A stretch of DNA of 64,000 nt from UBA9619 sp964630665. Lineage in GTDB: Bacteria; Pseudomonadota; Gammaproteobacteria; Arenicellales; UBA868. Where the stretch lies: the NCBI GenBank assembly GCA_964630665.1, contig CAZVVN010000011.1, forward strand, positions 1 to 64,000, read 5' to 3'. Below, piece by piece: positions 8,504 to 16,686 of this stretch. Position 1 is the stretch's first letter, and every line of letters starts with the position of its first letter. The notes below the pieces were generated by a model, which did no database searches, had not been told where the DNA came from, and saw nothing but the letters and a program-made list of their open reading frames with translations. The position numbers and the translations under genes were made by a program.

Positions 8504-9849
8504 AAAGACGGTATTTCGGTACCGACGGTATTCGCGGCAAAGTCGGAGAAGAGCCGGTCACACCCCAGATCATGTTGCAGGTCGGCTGGGCGGCGGGGCG
8601 GGTGTTCTCGCAATATGGGCAGGGTCGCGTGATCATCGGTAAAGATACCCGGATATCGGGTTATCTGCTCGAATCGGCGCTGGAGGCGGGCCTGTCAGCG
8701 TCAGGTATGGATGTCTCTTTGACCGGACCGCTGCCAACACCCGGGGTCGCATACTTGACCAGGTTGTCCCAGGCAAAAGCGGGAATCATGATCAGTGCGT
8801 CTCATAACCCATACCAGGACAACGGTATAAAGTTCTTCTCGGGGGACGGTCGGAAGTTGCCCGATACTGTAGAACTTGAGATCGAATCGCTGATCGATAC
8901 GCCTCTGAGTACCGTTGAGCCTGGGCAGTTGGGTAAGGCGGAACGTTATCCTGATCCTCTCAATGCGTATCAAGCCTATTGCAGATCGCTGATGCCAGAG
9001 AGCGTATCACTGGCTGGCCTGAGTGTTGTGGTTGACTGTGCAAATGGTGCGGCCTACGAAGTCGCTCCTGCAGTGCTCAGCGAATTAGGAGCAACTGTCA
9101 TAAGGACGGGTGCGGACCCTGACGGTTTAAACATCAATAGGGACCGCGGCTCAACATGTCCTCAACATGTGGCGGGATTGGTTCGGAAACATAAAGCTGA
9201 TTTGGGTATTGCCTTCGACGGAGATGCAGACCGGGTCATCCTTGCCGATGAATCGGGAGCGATCGTCGATGGTGACGGTATTCTCTATGTCTTAAGTCAA
9301 GCTGGTTACAGGAATGGCTCCTTTACCGATCAGGGCGTGGTCGGTACATTGATGAGCAACTACGGACTCGAACTGGCCTGTCAGGAGAGCGGGATAGGGT
9401 TCAAGCGCTCAGCGGTTGGAGACCGGTATGTTCTTGAAGAACTCCAGAAAACCGGTTGGTGTCTGGGCGGGGAGAGTTCGGGTCATATTATTCAGACCGG
9501 GAAGGGGGCGACTGGCGACGGGCTGGTCTCGGCCTTGAGTGTGCTGGAGGTGATAGTCCATGAAGGGCGATCTTTGCGGGACTTGGTGTCAGGTCTGGAG
9601 GTGTTTCCACAGGTGATGATCAATGTCGAGGTAAAGAATGTTGGTAGTAGCGCCGCGGCCGTATTGGGATCGTATTCGGTCAAGGGTGTAGTGGAGCAGG
9701 TGGAAAATGAACTCGCAGGCCAGGGTCGAGTGGTACTTCGGGCTTCCGGTACCGAACCGGTCGTTCGTGTGATGGTCGAAGGTCGAGAACAGTCCCAGGT
9801 ACACGAACTGGCCAGCAGGTTGGCGGCGACCGTCGATTCTGCCTCGTGA
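8500..9849 (+). CDS. glmM: Phosphoglucosamine mutase
   Basis: Interconverts glucosamine-6-phosphate and glucosamine-1-phosphate, feeding UDP-GlcNAc for peptidoglycan and LPS. I take the ATG at 8500, which overlaps the folP stop as ATGA and gives 449 residues beginning MKRRYFGTDGIRG, the standard family N-terminus. The phosphoserine lies in ISASHNP at about Ser101. The metal-binding loop is AFDGDADRV, the sugar-specificity loop is GGESSGH, and the phosphate-binding loop near the C-terminus is RASGTEPVVRVM. The folP-glmM pair is conserved across Gammaproteobacteria. UDP-GlcNAc derived from this product is also the likely substrate of the WbpM-like dehydratase near 52 kb. Confidence 0.96.
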   Translation: MKRRYFGTDGIRGKVGEEPVTPQIMLQVGWAAGRVFSQYGQGRVIIGKDTRISGYLLESALEAGLSASGMDVSLTGPLPTPGVAYLTRLSQAKAGIMISASHNPYQDNGIKFFSGDGRKLPDTVELEIESLIDTPLSTVEPGQLGKAERYPDPLNAYQAYCRSLMPESVSLAGLSVVVDCANGAAYEVAPAVLSELGATVIRTGADPDGLNINRDRGSTCPQHVAGLVRKHKADLGIAFDGDADRVILADESGAIVDGDGILYVLSQAGYRNGSFTDQGVVGTLMSNYGLELACQESGIGFKRSAVGDRYVLEELQKTGWCLGGESSGHIIQTGKGATGDGLVSALSVLEVIVHEGRSLRDLVSGLEVFPQVMINVEVKNVGSSAAAVLGSYSVKGVVEQVENELAGQGRVVLRASGTEPVVRVMVEGREQSQVHELASRLAATVDSAS

Positions 9850-9934
9850 GCCTGGCACCTGTGGGTCGAAAAGCCAGAACAGCTGTGCCACTCACTTTCC
9901 AGCACGGCCAGGTTGCGCGACCTACACGGGGCCG

Positions 9935-9963
9935 GTAACATCGCGGCCCCTCAACCATAGAAT
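9935..9963 (+). promoter_or_regulatory. Candidate sigma-70 promoter before tpiA
   Basis: GTAACA and TAGAAT are separated by 17 bases, each matching four to five of six consensus positions, and the predicted start is about 14 bases before the tpiA ATG. The -35 box lies in the loop of a GC-rich inverted repeat (GGGGCCG ... CGGCCCC). The 134-bp gap after glmM leaves room for a promoter. This is pattern matching only. Confidence 0.33.
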
Positions 9964-9983
9964 CTGGTCTGATACCAAAAGGC

Positions 9984-10742
9984 ATGCGCAAGCCACTCAT
10001 TGCAGGGAACTGGAAGATGAACGGGTCACGGGACTCCGTTGCTGCTCTGGTCAGCGGGGTTTCAGCTGGACTGGCGAGGCTTGATGAAAAGATCGATGTG
10101 GTGGTCTGTCCGCCATTTGTTTATCTTGCTCAGGTGGTTAGCTCCGTAAACGAAAGTAGAATACAGGTCGGGGCGCAAAACCTGGCCAGTCAGTCGCCGG
10201 GTGCTTATACCGGTGAGATCGCCGCAGAGATGCTGGTCGATCAGGGTTGCCGGTATGTCATAGTAGGCCATTCGGAACGGCGCACACTTTATGGTGAGGT
10301 CGATGAGATAGTCGCCTTGAAGTCGCGCGTGGCATCTCAAGCGGCTCTGATCCCGATAATCTGTGTGGGTGAGAACCTTGAAGAGCGGGATCAGAATCGG
10401 ACGATTGAGGTGGTCCGTCGACAGCTGCTGGCCGTCCTTCAGGAAAACAAAGGTAGATTATTTAGTGGCGCGATCGTCGCTTATGAGCCAGTCTGGGCGA
10501 TCGGAACAGGCCGGACGGCGACGCCAGAACAGGCCCAGGAGGTGCATACGGAGATTCGAAATACTATCGGTGAGAAAGATCCCGAAAGCGCCAATGAGGT
10601 CAGGATTCTGTATGGTGGAAGTGTCAAACCGGAGAATGTTGAGGCGCTTTTCTCATGCCCAGATATCGACGGGGGATTGATTGGGGGTGCCTCACTGGAC
10701 GCGTCCGACTTTTTGTCAATCTGTAAAGCGGCGGAGAACTGA
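9984..10742 (+). CDS. tpiA: Triose-phosphate isomerase
   Basis: Interconverts dihydroxyacetone phosphate and glyceraldehyde-3-phosphate in glycolysis and gluconeogenesis. The 252-residue TIM barrel has the substrate lysine in GNWKMNG at the N-terminus, the catalytic histidine in IVGHSERR, the catalytic glutamate in AYEPVWAIGTG, and the C-terminal phosphate loop GGSV and GGLIGGASL. Length and motif order are standard. It is followed one base later by the GTG start of secG. The tpiA-secG-tRNA-Leu order is widespread in Proteobacteria. Confidence 0.97.
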   Translation: MRKPLIAGNWKMNGSRDSVAALVSGVSAGLARLDEKIDVVVCPPFVYLAQVVSSVNESRIQVGAQNLASQSPGAYTGEIAAEMLVDQGCRYVIVGHSERRTLYGEVDEIVALKSRVASQAALIPIICVGENLEERDQNRTIEVVRRQLLAVLQENKGRLFSGAIVAYEPVWAIGTGRTATPEQAQEVHTEIRNTIGEKDPESANEVRILYGGSVKPENVEALFSCPDIDGGLIGGASLDASDFLSICKAAEN

Positions 10743-10743
10743 A

Positions 10744-11097
10744 GTGCTAATCAGCTTGATGACTGTTATTCATCTGGTCGCGGCGGTCTCGATCGTTGTT
10801 CTCGTTTTGCTGCAGAGAGGGAAAGGGGCCGACATGGGAGCCGCTTTTGGCGGTGGTTCGTCACAATCTTTGTTCGGAAGCCGTGGTTCTGCCACTTTCC
10901 TGAGTCGCATAACGGCGGGCCTTGCAGCAGTATTTTTCATCACCGGCCTGGGACTGGCGTATATCTACACCCAGCAGAGTAACGTACCTCGGAGCGTAGT
11001 TGAAACCACCGACTCTGTTCCGTCAGCTGACGCTGGTTCCGGAGCAAAGGAATCTACGGATATGCCTGCTGTTCCGGGGAAAGAAGAGAAAGACTGA
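10744..11097 (+). CDS. secG: Preprotein translocase subunit SecG
   Basis: Accessory membrane subunit of the SecYEG protein-conducting channel. I use the GTG at 10744, directly after the tpiA stop, which gives 117 residues with the usual SecG layout. That layout is a first hydrophobic helix (MTVIHLVAAVSIVVLVLLQ), the conserved cytoplasmic loop with QRGKGADMGAAFGGG and SLFGSRGSATFLSR, a second helix (about residues 53-74), and a hydrophilic, negatively charged tail rich in serine and glutamate. Longer in-frame extensions into tpiA exist but would add non-SecG residues. Confidence 0.95.
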   Translation: MLISLMTVIHLVAAVSIVVLVLLQRGKGADMGAAFGGGSSQSLFGSRGSATFLSRITAGLAAVFFITGLGLAYIYTQQSNVPRSVVETTDSVPSADAGSGAKESTDMPAVPGKEEKD

Positions 11098-11134
11098 CTA
11101 TACAGCGGGCCATAGTGGGCCAGACAGAATCAAT

Positions 11135-11219
11135 GCCGAAGTGGTGGAACTGGTAGACACGCCGTCTTGAGGGGGCGGTGGCGCGAGCCGTGCCGGTTCG
11201 AGTCCGGCCTTCGGCACCA
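11135..11219 (+). tRNA. tRNA-Leu (anticodon GAG)
   Basis: An 85-base type II tRNA with an encoded CCA. The acceptor arm is GCCGAAG pairing with CTTCGGC, followed by discriminator A and CCA. The D-loop has the TGGTAGAC pattern. The anticodon stem CCGTC/GGCGG holds the loop TTGAGGG with anticodon GAG at 11169-11171, and the T-arm is GCCGG-TTCGAGT-CCGGC. The extra variable arm (TGGCGCGAGCCGT) is expected for leucine tRNAs. The position downstream of secG matches E. coli leuU, also a GAG tRNA-Leu next to secG. Confidence 0.97.
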
Positions 11220-11292
11220 ATTACTGGTCTTACCGGGACTGCCACGGTAGGTACCACGAGCAGTGTGCCCGTGCGTTTATGACCAGATAGGG

Positions 11293-13398
11293 ATGCCTCA
11301 AATCAAACCGACCCTCTGCTCAGACAACGACCTTCTGGAACGAAGAGGAGTCTGGTATCCGTCGACAGGAAGGCCGGGGGATTTTGATTACTCCGACGGA
11401 GACGACGAAGAACAGGCCATTGAAAAGATCATTCTGGCTGCCGAGGATCGCAGTAGCCATTCCAAAGAACTCTCAGGCCCCTACGAATCCTGGGCCGTTG
11501 AGTATCACCTATCCCCGGATCGAGCCAACCTGCTGCGCCCGTTGCAGCTAGGTGATCGTCAGCGGATTCTCGAGATCGGTTGCGGTTGCGGGGCAATCAC
11601 CCGCTACCTTGGGGAGCAAGGATTCCAGGTGGACGCTGTTGAGGGGAGTTCAAGGCGCGCTCATATCGCTTCGCTCCGCTGTTCTGACCTCGATTCGGTT
11701 CGGGTTATTTGTGCCGATGCTGCAACGCTTTCTCTTCCTTCTGATAGCTACGATGCTGTGGTCTTTGTGGGCGTGCTTGAGTATTCAGGGGTCTATGCGT
11801 CCGATAACGATGCTCCCGAGGAGCAGATACGCCGGTTTCTAAAAAGTGCTGTTCGAACGCTGCGACCCAACGGCTTGGTCGTGATCGCGATCGAAAATCG
11901 TCTTGGCCTGAAATACCTGGCAGGTGCACCGGAGGATCACCTGGGGCGTTCATGGATTGGGATCGCGGATTACCCCGTCAGTGGCGGTCCTCAGGCGGGG
12001 AATGAACAACAAGAGGACCATTCAAGGAGCAAGATCAGAACGCTGGACCAGGCTCGGTGGCGAGATTTGCTGGGGGGGTTGAATCTATCGAGCACATTTT
12101 TCTATCCGTTGCCGGATTACAAGCTGCCCATGGCTTGTCTGAGTGAATCATTCGCCGCGAGCCCGGCCTGCAATCAACTGGTATGGCGGCATTCCTCAGT
12201 CAGCCGGGCAGGTTGCTGGGAACCGGCCTTGCCCACGCGTCTCAGCCAGGCGGGCATTGTGCTCGGAGGAGAATTCGGTACTTTTTCAGATTCTTTCGGT
12301 ATTGTCGCGTCACCTTGCGATCAGGCGATCGTTGATGACGTGCTGCCGTATGACTATGTGGACTTCCTGGGCGAGTCTGACTCGGGTTCAGGCCTCTGCA
12401 AACTCGAACATGAGAACGTGGTCAGATATTTTAATGAGGATAGTTCCGGAAGCATTCAAGACAAGTGGGTCGAGGGGGAGCCACTCGAACAATTGTGGCT
12501 CCGGCTGGCCTGCGCTGACGGTTATGCTGGCCTGTTCAATGGTATGCAGTTGTTTTTACATGATCTTCGGGGCTTGTTCGAATCAGAACCAGAACGGTAT
12601 CGGCAAGCCGAGCTGTCACCTGCCAAGGTTCTCAATAGCAGCCAGAAAGAAAGCTGGTTTCCCAAAAGGTGCAGGTCGACTGACGGTGTCCAATTGCCAG
12701 AAGAACGATGGCGACGGGCAATAGTAGATTTTGCAGTTGATATCGGGCCCGAATTACGGCTGATCATCGGGTCCGGAGGGTACGAGACCGTTGGCGAGTT
12801 TGTTGACAAAGCCTGTGAATCAGCGGGCCTGCTGAAGTGTGGCCTGGCAGAGAATGCGGCGCGTCTCGTGGGGCACAACAGACAAGCCAGTGCAGGGGCG
12901 ATGCAGGATGCACGGTTGTCGATGACGTGGGTCCGGCCTGAGCGGGGCGATCAGCCTTTGCGATTCCAGGTCTACTGGGCAAAACCTGGTGAGGTGTTTT
13001 CTGAGAAAACCTCTGTCTGGCTGAACTACGATTGGCGGAGCAGCCCGATTCTTCGTCTGGAGTTACCCGCGGAATCGATTGGACTTGACCGTCTGCGCAT
13101 AGATCCGGTGGACCATAGGGTCTGCAATGCCGCCCGTATAGCGTTGCTGGAAGAGTTTTCGGTTGATCGCTCACTGGGAGATGGAGAGGTAGCCAGACTC
13201 ATCCGAAGTGATGTGATCGACACTAAAATCGTAACCCACATGCAGGATATACAGCTGGGAATGCTGGGTGATCGGCAGTTATTGTACTTCTCCGGCCCGG
13301 ATCCACAGATTCATTTTGCAATGAGCCAGTTGGTTGAGGAGACATCAGGTGCCCAACTGGTGGTTACCCTGAAGATGGTATGGCCTGCTCTTTGCTGA
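11293..13398 (+). CDS. Large protein with N-terminal SAM-dependent methyltransferase domain
   Basis: About 701 residues from the ATG at 11293; an in-frame GTG at 11263 would add ten, and neither start has a good ribosome site. A class I methyltransferase domain occupies roughly residues 65-270. Motif I is ILEIGCGCG, an acidic strand ends in VEG, a motif II-like DAVVFVGVLEY follows, and then LRPNGLVVIAIENRLG. The rest (about 280-700) has no domain I can name. A segment with WVEGEPLEQLWLRL near residue 400 is faintly kinase-like, and LRIDPVDHRV near residue 615 resembles beta-rich segments found in multidomain polysaccharide glycosyltransferases. No signal peptide or membrane helix is seen. I infer a role in modifying a surface glycan, with low certainty. 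It sits between tRNA-Leu and nuoA, where many relatives have nothing. Confidence 0.7.
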   Translation: MPQIKPTLCSDNDLLERRGVWYPSTGRPGDFDYSDGDDEEQAIEKIILAAEDRSSHSKELSGPYESWAVEYHLSPDRANLLRPLQLGDRQRILEIGCGCGAITRYLGEQGFQVDAVEGSSRRAHIASLRCSDLDSVRVICADAATLSLPSDSYDAVVFVGVLEYSGVYASDNDAPEEQIRRFLKSAVRTLRPNGLVVIAIENRLGLKYLAGAPEDHLGRSWIGIADYPVSGGPQAGNEQQEDHSRSKIRTLDQARWRDLLGGLNLSSTFFYPLPDYKLPMACLSESFAASPACNQLVWRHSSVSRAGCWEPALPTRLSQAGIVLGGEFGTFSDSFGIVASPCDQAIVDDVLPYDYVDFLGESDSGSGLCKLEHENVVRYFNEDSSGSIQDKWVEGEPLEQLWLRLACADGYAGLFNGMQLFLHDLRGLFESEPERYRQAELSPAKVLNSSQKESWFPKRCRSTDGVQLPEERWRRAIVDFAVDIGPELRLIIGSGGYETVGEFVDKACESAGLLKCGLAENAARLVGHNRQASAGAMQDARLSMTWVRPERGDQPLRFQVYWAKPGEVFSEKTSVWLNYDWRSSPILRLELPAESIGLDRLRIDPVDHRVCNAARIALLEEFSVDRSLGDGEVARLIRSDVIDTKIVTHMQDIQLGMLGDRQLLYFSGPDPQIHFAMSQLVEETSGAQLVVTLKMVWPALC

Positions 13399-13431
13399 TG
13401 TTAGCGTCGGGCGCCAAGCACTAGGCTTCGG

Positions 13432-13460
13432 TTGACCGTTGAACGGGCAATCCCTAGAAT
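13432..13460 (+). promoter_or_regulatory. Sigma-70-like promoter of the nuo operon
   Basis: TTGACC and TAGAAT are separated by exactly 17 bases in the 108-bp gap between the methyltransferase gene and nuoA. The predicted transcription start is near 13467, about 40 bases before the nuoA ATG. Both boxes match five of six consensus positions. This lets nuo be expressed independently of the upstream gene. Confidence 0.62.
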
Positions 13461-13506
13461 TCCGGCTTCATCCCGGTGAATATTTATCAACGTCATTAAC
13501 GGTTGG

Positions 13507-13863
13507 ATGCTCGCGAATTATCTGCCAATCCTGCTGTTTCTGATCGTTTCGATAGGCCTCGGATTCACCTTGCTTGCCGCCGGCAAGTTGCTGAGCCCCA
13601 GCAACCCCGGTGAGCAGAAAAACTCCCCTTACGAGTGCGGCTTCGAAGCATTCGAGGATGCGCGAATGAAGTTTGACGTGCGCTATTATCTCGTTGCTAT
13701 CCTGTTTATTCTCTTTGACCTTGAGATCGCCTTCCTGTTTCCCTGGGCTATCGTGCTGGATGAGATCGGGGTTTTCGGATTTCTGGCGATGATCGTCTTT
13801 CTCCTGGTGTTGGTGGTTGGCTTCGTCTACGAATGGATGCGGGGAGCGCTGGAATGGGAGTAG
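13507..13863 (+). CDS. nuoA: NADH-quinone oxidoreductase subunit A
   Basis: Membrane-arm subunit of respiratory complex I at the junction with the quinone site. The 118 residues contain three predicted transmembrane helices and the conserved loop with NSPYECGFEAFEDARMKFDVRYY, including the cysteine known from NuoA/ND3 to sit near the quinone cavity. The glutamates of FDLEIAFLFPWA in the second helix are also conserved. First gene of a fourteen-gene operon; the next gene starts seven bases after its stop. Confidence 0.96.
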   Translation: MLANYLPILLFLIVSIGLGFTLLAAGKLLSPSNPGEQKNSPYECGFEAFEDARMKFDVRYYLVAILFILFDLEIAFLFPWAIVLDEIGVFGFLAMIVFLLVLVVGFVYEWMRGALEWE

Positions 13864-13870
13864 TTTTCCA

Positions 13871-14347
13871 ATGGCGCTAGAGGGCATGCTGGAGCAGGGC
13901 TGGGCGACAACCAGGCTTGATGATCTCATCAACTGGGCCCGAACAGGCTCAATGTGGCCGATGACATTTGGGCTTGCCTGTTGTGCAGTAGAGATGATGC
14001 AGACCGGCGCATCGCGCTACGATCTGGACCGGTTTGGGATCATTTTCAGGCCCAGCCCGAGGCAGTCCGACGTCATGATCGTCGCTGGTACGCTGACCAA
14101 TAAAATGGCGCCTGCCTTGCGCAAGGTCTACGAGCAAATGCCGGAGCCTCGCTGGGTAATATCGATGGGATCGTGCGCAAATGGCGGGGGCTACTATCAC
14201 TATTCCTACTCGGTAGTCAGGGGATGTGATCGGATCGTACCTGTTGATGTTTATGTGCCGGGCTGTCCGCCGACCCCTCAGGCCCTGCTTTACGGCATTA
14301 TTCAGTTACAAAAGAAGATCAGACGGACCAACACCATCGCCCGCTGA
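13871..14347 (+). CDS. nuoB: NADH-quinone oxidoreductase subunit B
   Basis: Peripheral-arm subunit that carries cluster N2, the last iron-sulfur centre before quinone. The ATG at 13871 gives 158 residues. Cluster ligands are visible as the tandem cysteines in LACCAVEMM, the cysteine in MGSCANGGG and the one in VPGCPPTP. The conserved GCDRIVPVDVYVPG segment is intact. An ORF reaching further upstream overlaps nuoA and lacks family similarity, so the shorter start is preferred. Confidence 0.97.
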   Translation: MALEGMLEQGWATTRLDDLINWARTGSMWPMTFGLACCAVEMMQTGASRYDLDRFGIIFRPSPRQSDVMIVAGTLTNKMAPALRKVYEQMPEPRWVISMGSCANGGGYYHYSYSVVRGCDRIVPVDVYVPGCPPTPQALLYGIIQLQKKIRRTNTIAR

Positions 14348-14357
14348 AGCCAGGTTT

Positions 14358-14945
14358 ATGGGTTACACACAGGAGCTCGTCAGACAGGTTAAAAGGATAT
14401 CAGCTGATGTTCTTGCCCAGGTGTCTGTTGAAAATCAGGAAATCACGGTTGAAGCCAGTCGCCGTTCGATGGTCGCGCTACTGCAGGCGCTCAAGAGTGA
14501 TCCAGCGACATGTTTTGAACAGTTGATCGATCTGTGTGGTGTTGATTACCAACGATACGGACAGGAAGCTGGCAAAATCTGGCAGGGAGACCGGTTTGCG
14601 ATCGTCTATCACCTCCTTTCGGTGTCGCGAAACCAGCGCCTGCGAGTCGTTGTTGGGGTCCCTGAAGACGACCAGAAAGTCGACTCGGTGGTCGGTATCT
14701 GGAAATCGGCAGACTGGTACGAACGTGAAGTCTTTGATCTTTTCGGGATTCTCTTTGACGGTCATCCGGACCTGCGCCGTCTGCTCACCGACTACGGTTT
14801 TATCGGTCACCCGTTCAGAAAGGATTTCCCTGTTACCGGGCATGTCCAGATGCGTTACGACGAGGAGAAAAAGCGGGTCGTCTACGAACCTGTTACGGTG
14901 GAACCGCAGGTGACGGTGCCGAGAGTGATCCCCAAGGGGCCTTGA
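14358..14945 (+). CDS. nuoC: NADH-quinone oxidoreductase subunit C
   Basis: 30-kDa-type subunit of the connecting part of complex I. The ATG at 14358, preceded by CAGG, gives 195 residues. The family block DWYEREVFDLFGI.FDGHPDLRRLLTDYGF is intact around residues 120-153, followed by HPFRKDFPV. NuoC is separate from NuoD here, unlike the fused NuoCD of E. coli. The nuoD start lies next to its stop codon. Confidence 0.96.
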   Translation: MGYTQELVRQVKRISADVLAQVSVENQEITVEASRRSMVALLQALKSDPATCFEQLIDLCGVDYQRYGQEAGKIWQGDRFAIVYHLLSVSRNQRLRVVVGVPEDDQKVDSVVGIWKSADWYEREVFDLFGILFDGHPDLRRLLTDYGFIGHPFRKDFPVTGHVQMRYDEEKKRVVYEPVTVEPQVTVPRVIPKGP

Positions 14946-14947
14946 GC

Positions 14948-16201
14948 TTGACCGAGATACGTAACTACACCATGAATTTTGGTCCGCAGCACCCCGCTGC
15001 CCACGGGGTTCTACGGGTTGTCATGGAGATGGATGGTGAGGTGATTGAACGCCTTGACCCACATATTGGACTACTGCACCGGGCGACCGAGAAACTCGCG
15101 GAAAGCAAGCCGTTCAATCACAGCATCGGGTACATGGATCGGCTCGATTATGTGTCAATGATGTGCAATGAACATGCTTACGTAATGGCGATAGAGGCCC
15201 TGCTTGGTGTCTGCCCGCCGATCAGGGCGAGATATATTCGGGTGTTGTTCGATGAGATAACCCGGATTCGGAATCACCTAATGTGGCTGGGCGCCCATGC
15301 TCTTGATATCGGAGCCATGGCGGTTTTTCTTTACGCGTTTCGGGAAAGAGAAGATCTGATGGACTGTTACGAGGCGGTATCCGGTGCCCGTATGCATGCC
15401 ACCTATTACCGACCTGGTGGTGTCTATCGCGATCTGCCGGACAAAATGCCGAAGTACGCCGGCAATGCACGAGAAGGCAAGCAGGGCGCCGCGCGCCGAA
15501 ATGAACACCGAGAAGGTTCATTGCTTGACTTCATTGATGCTTTTGCAGAACGTTTTCCAGGGTGCGTAGACGAATACGAGACGCTCTTGACAGACAACCG
15601 GATCTGGAAACAACGCACGGTGGACATCGGTATCGTGTCACCCGAGCAGGCCCTGCAGTCCGGGTTCACGGGTCCGATGCTCAGGGGTTCGGGCATTGAG
15701 TGGGATTTGCGCAGAAAAGAACCGTATGAAGTCTATGATGAACTTGATTTCGAAATACCGGTTGGAACAACCGGTGATAGTTACGATCGGTATCTGGTTC
15801 GTATTGAAGAAATGCGTCAATCCAACCGCATCATCCGCCAGTGCACTGATTGGCTCAAGCGTAATCCAGGTCACGTCATGCTCGAGGATCACAAGATCAG
15901 CCCTCCGGGCCGCGCCGAGATGAAGGAGGGCATGGAATCCCTGATCCATCATTTCAAGTTGTTTACTGAGGGTTACAGCGTTCCGGAAGGGCAGATTTAC
16001 CGCGCTGTGGAGGCACCCAAGGGGGAGTTCGGCATTTATCTTGTGTCGGATGGTGCCAATAAGCCCTATAGAGTGAAAATCAGGGCGCCTGGTTTTCCGC
16101 ATCTCGCCGCTTTGGATGAGATGTCGAGGGGGCATATGCTGACGGACATGGTCGCCATCATAGGAACCCAGGACATCGTCTTCGGTGAGATCGATCGTTG
16201 A
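14948..16201 (+). CDS. nuoD: NADH-quinone oxidoreductase subunit D
   Basis: 49-kDa-type subunit forming the quinone-binding pocket together with NuoB. I prefer the TTG at 14948: it sits eight bases after AAGGGG and yields an N-terminus TEIRNYTMNFGPQHPAAHG that matches typical NuoD. A TTG six bases earlier is too close to that ribosome site. At 417 residues it is full length. It shows the histidine-containing GPQHPAAHG loop, the RDRLDYVS-like MDRLDYVSMM, TDNRIWKQRTVDIG, and the C-terminal end DIVFGEIDR. Confidence 0.96.
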   Translation: MTEIRNYTMNFGPQHPAAHGVLRVVMEMDGEVIERLDPHIGLLHRATEKLAESKPFNHSIGYMDRLDYVSMMCNEHAYVMAIEALLGVCPPIRARYIRVLFDEITRIRNHLMWLGAHALDIGAMAVFLYAFREREDLMDCYEAVSGARMHATYYRPGGVYRDLPDKMPKYAGNAREGKQGAARRNEHREGSLLDFIDAFAERFPGCVDEYETLLTDNRIWKQRTVDIGIVSPEQALQSGFTGPMLRGSGIEWDLRRKEPYEVYDELDFEIPVGTTGDSYDRYLVRIEEMRQSNRIIRQCTDWLKRNPGHVMLEDHKISPPGRAEMKEGMESLIHHFKLFTEGYSVPEGQIYRAVEAPKGEFGIYLVSDGANKPYRVKIRAPGFPHLAALDEMSRGHMLTDMVAIIGTQDIVFGEIDR

Positions 16202-16212
16202 GCCCGACGCAG

Positions 16213-16686
16213 ATGTCTTACAAGCTTTCCGATTCGGTCAAAGAAAGAATTGAACGCGAGGCGGCCAAGTATCCCAGTCGCCGGGCCGCCGTTAAGTCTG
16301 CGTTACGTTATGCCCAACAGGAATTTGGCTGGGTCTCTGAGGATGTGATCAGGGCTGTAGCTGAGATTCTTGAGCTACAACCGATTCAGGTGCTCGAAGT
16401 GGCCACTTTTTACGACATGTTCTATACCGCCCCGGTTGGACGACACCAGATCAGGGTCTGTACCAACGTCTCTTGCAAGCTGCGGGGAGCGGACAGCGTA
16501 CTGGAACACTTGGAAAACAAACTGGGAGTCGCCATCGGCGGCACTACCGAAGATGGCCGGATCAGCCTGTTTGAGGCAGAGTGCTTGGGAGCATGTGGAG
16601 GTGCGCCGATGCTGGTCTGTGGTGATCAGTATTTCGAAAATCTGTCAATCGACGAGGTAGACGAAATGCTGACGAAACTGGATTGA
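16213..16686 (+). CDS. nuoE: NADH-quinone oxidoreductase subunit E
   Basis: 24-kDa-type subunit with the [2Fe-2S] cluster N1a, next to the FMN site. From the ATG at 16213 it has 157 residues. Four cysteine ligands are visible: two in CTNVSCKLRG and two in ECLGACGGAP. The preceding block EVATFYDMFYTAPVG is also characteristic. A TTG at 16198 overlapping the nuoD stop is an alternative start that would add five residues. The nuoF ATG directly abuts its stop codon. Confidence 0.95.
   Translation: MSYKLSDSVKERIEREAAKYPSRRAAVKSALRYAQQEFGWVSEDVIRAVAEILELQPIQVLEVATFYDMFYTAPVGRHQIRVCTNVSCKLRGADSVLEHLENKLGVAIGGTTEDGRISLFEAECLGACGGAPMLVCGDQYFENLSIDEVDEMLTKLD

Noticed and set aside
11220..11262. Hairpin directly after tRNA-Leu as a terminator
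   Set aside because: Only short CACG/CGTG and TACC/GGTA pairings exist, without a T-run. Too weak to call.
11209..13440. Possible attachment-site repeat: part of the tRNA-Leu 3' end (CTTCGG) recurs near 13425 after the methyltransferase gene
   Set aside because: Only six bases match, no integrase gene is present, and the surrounding bases do not continue the repeat. This is expected by chance.
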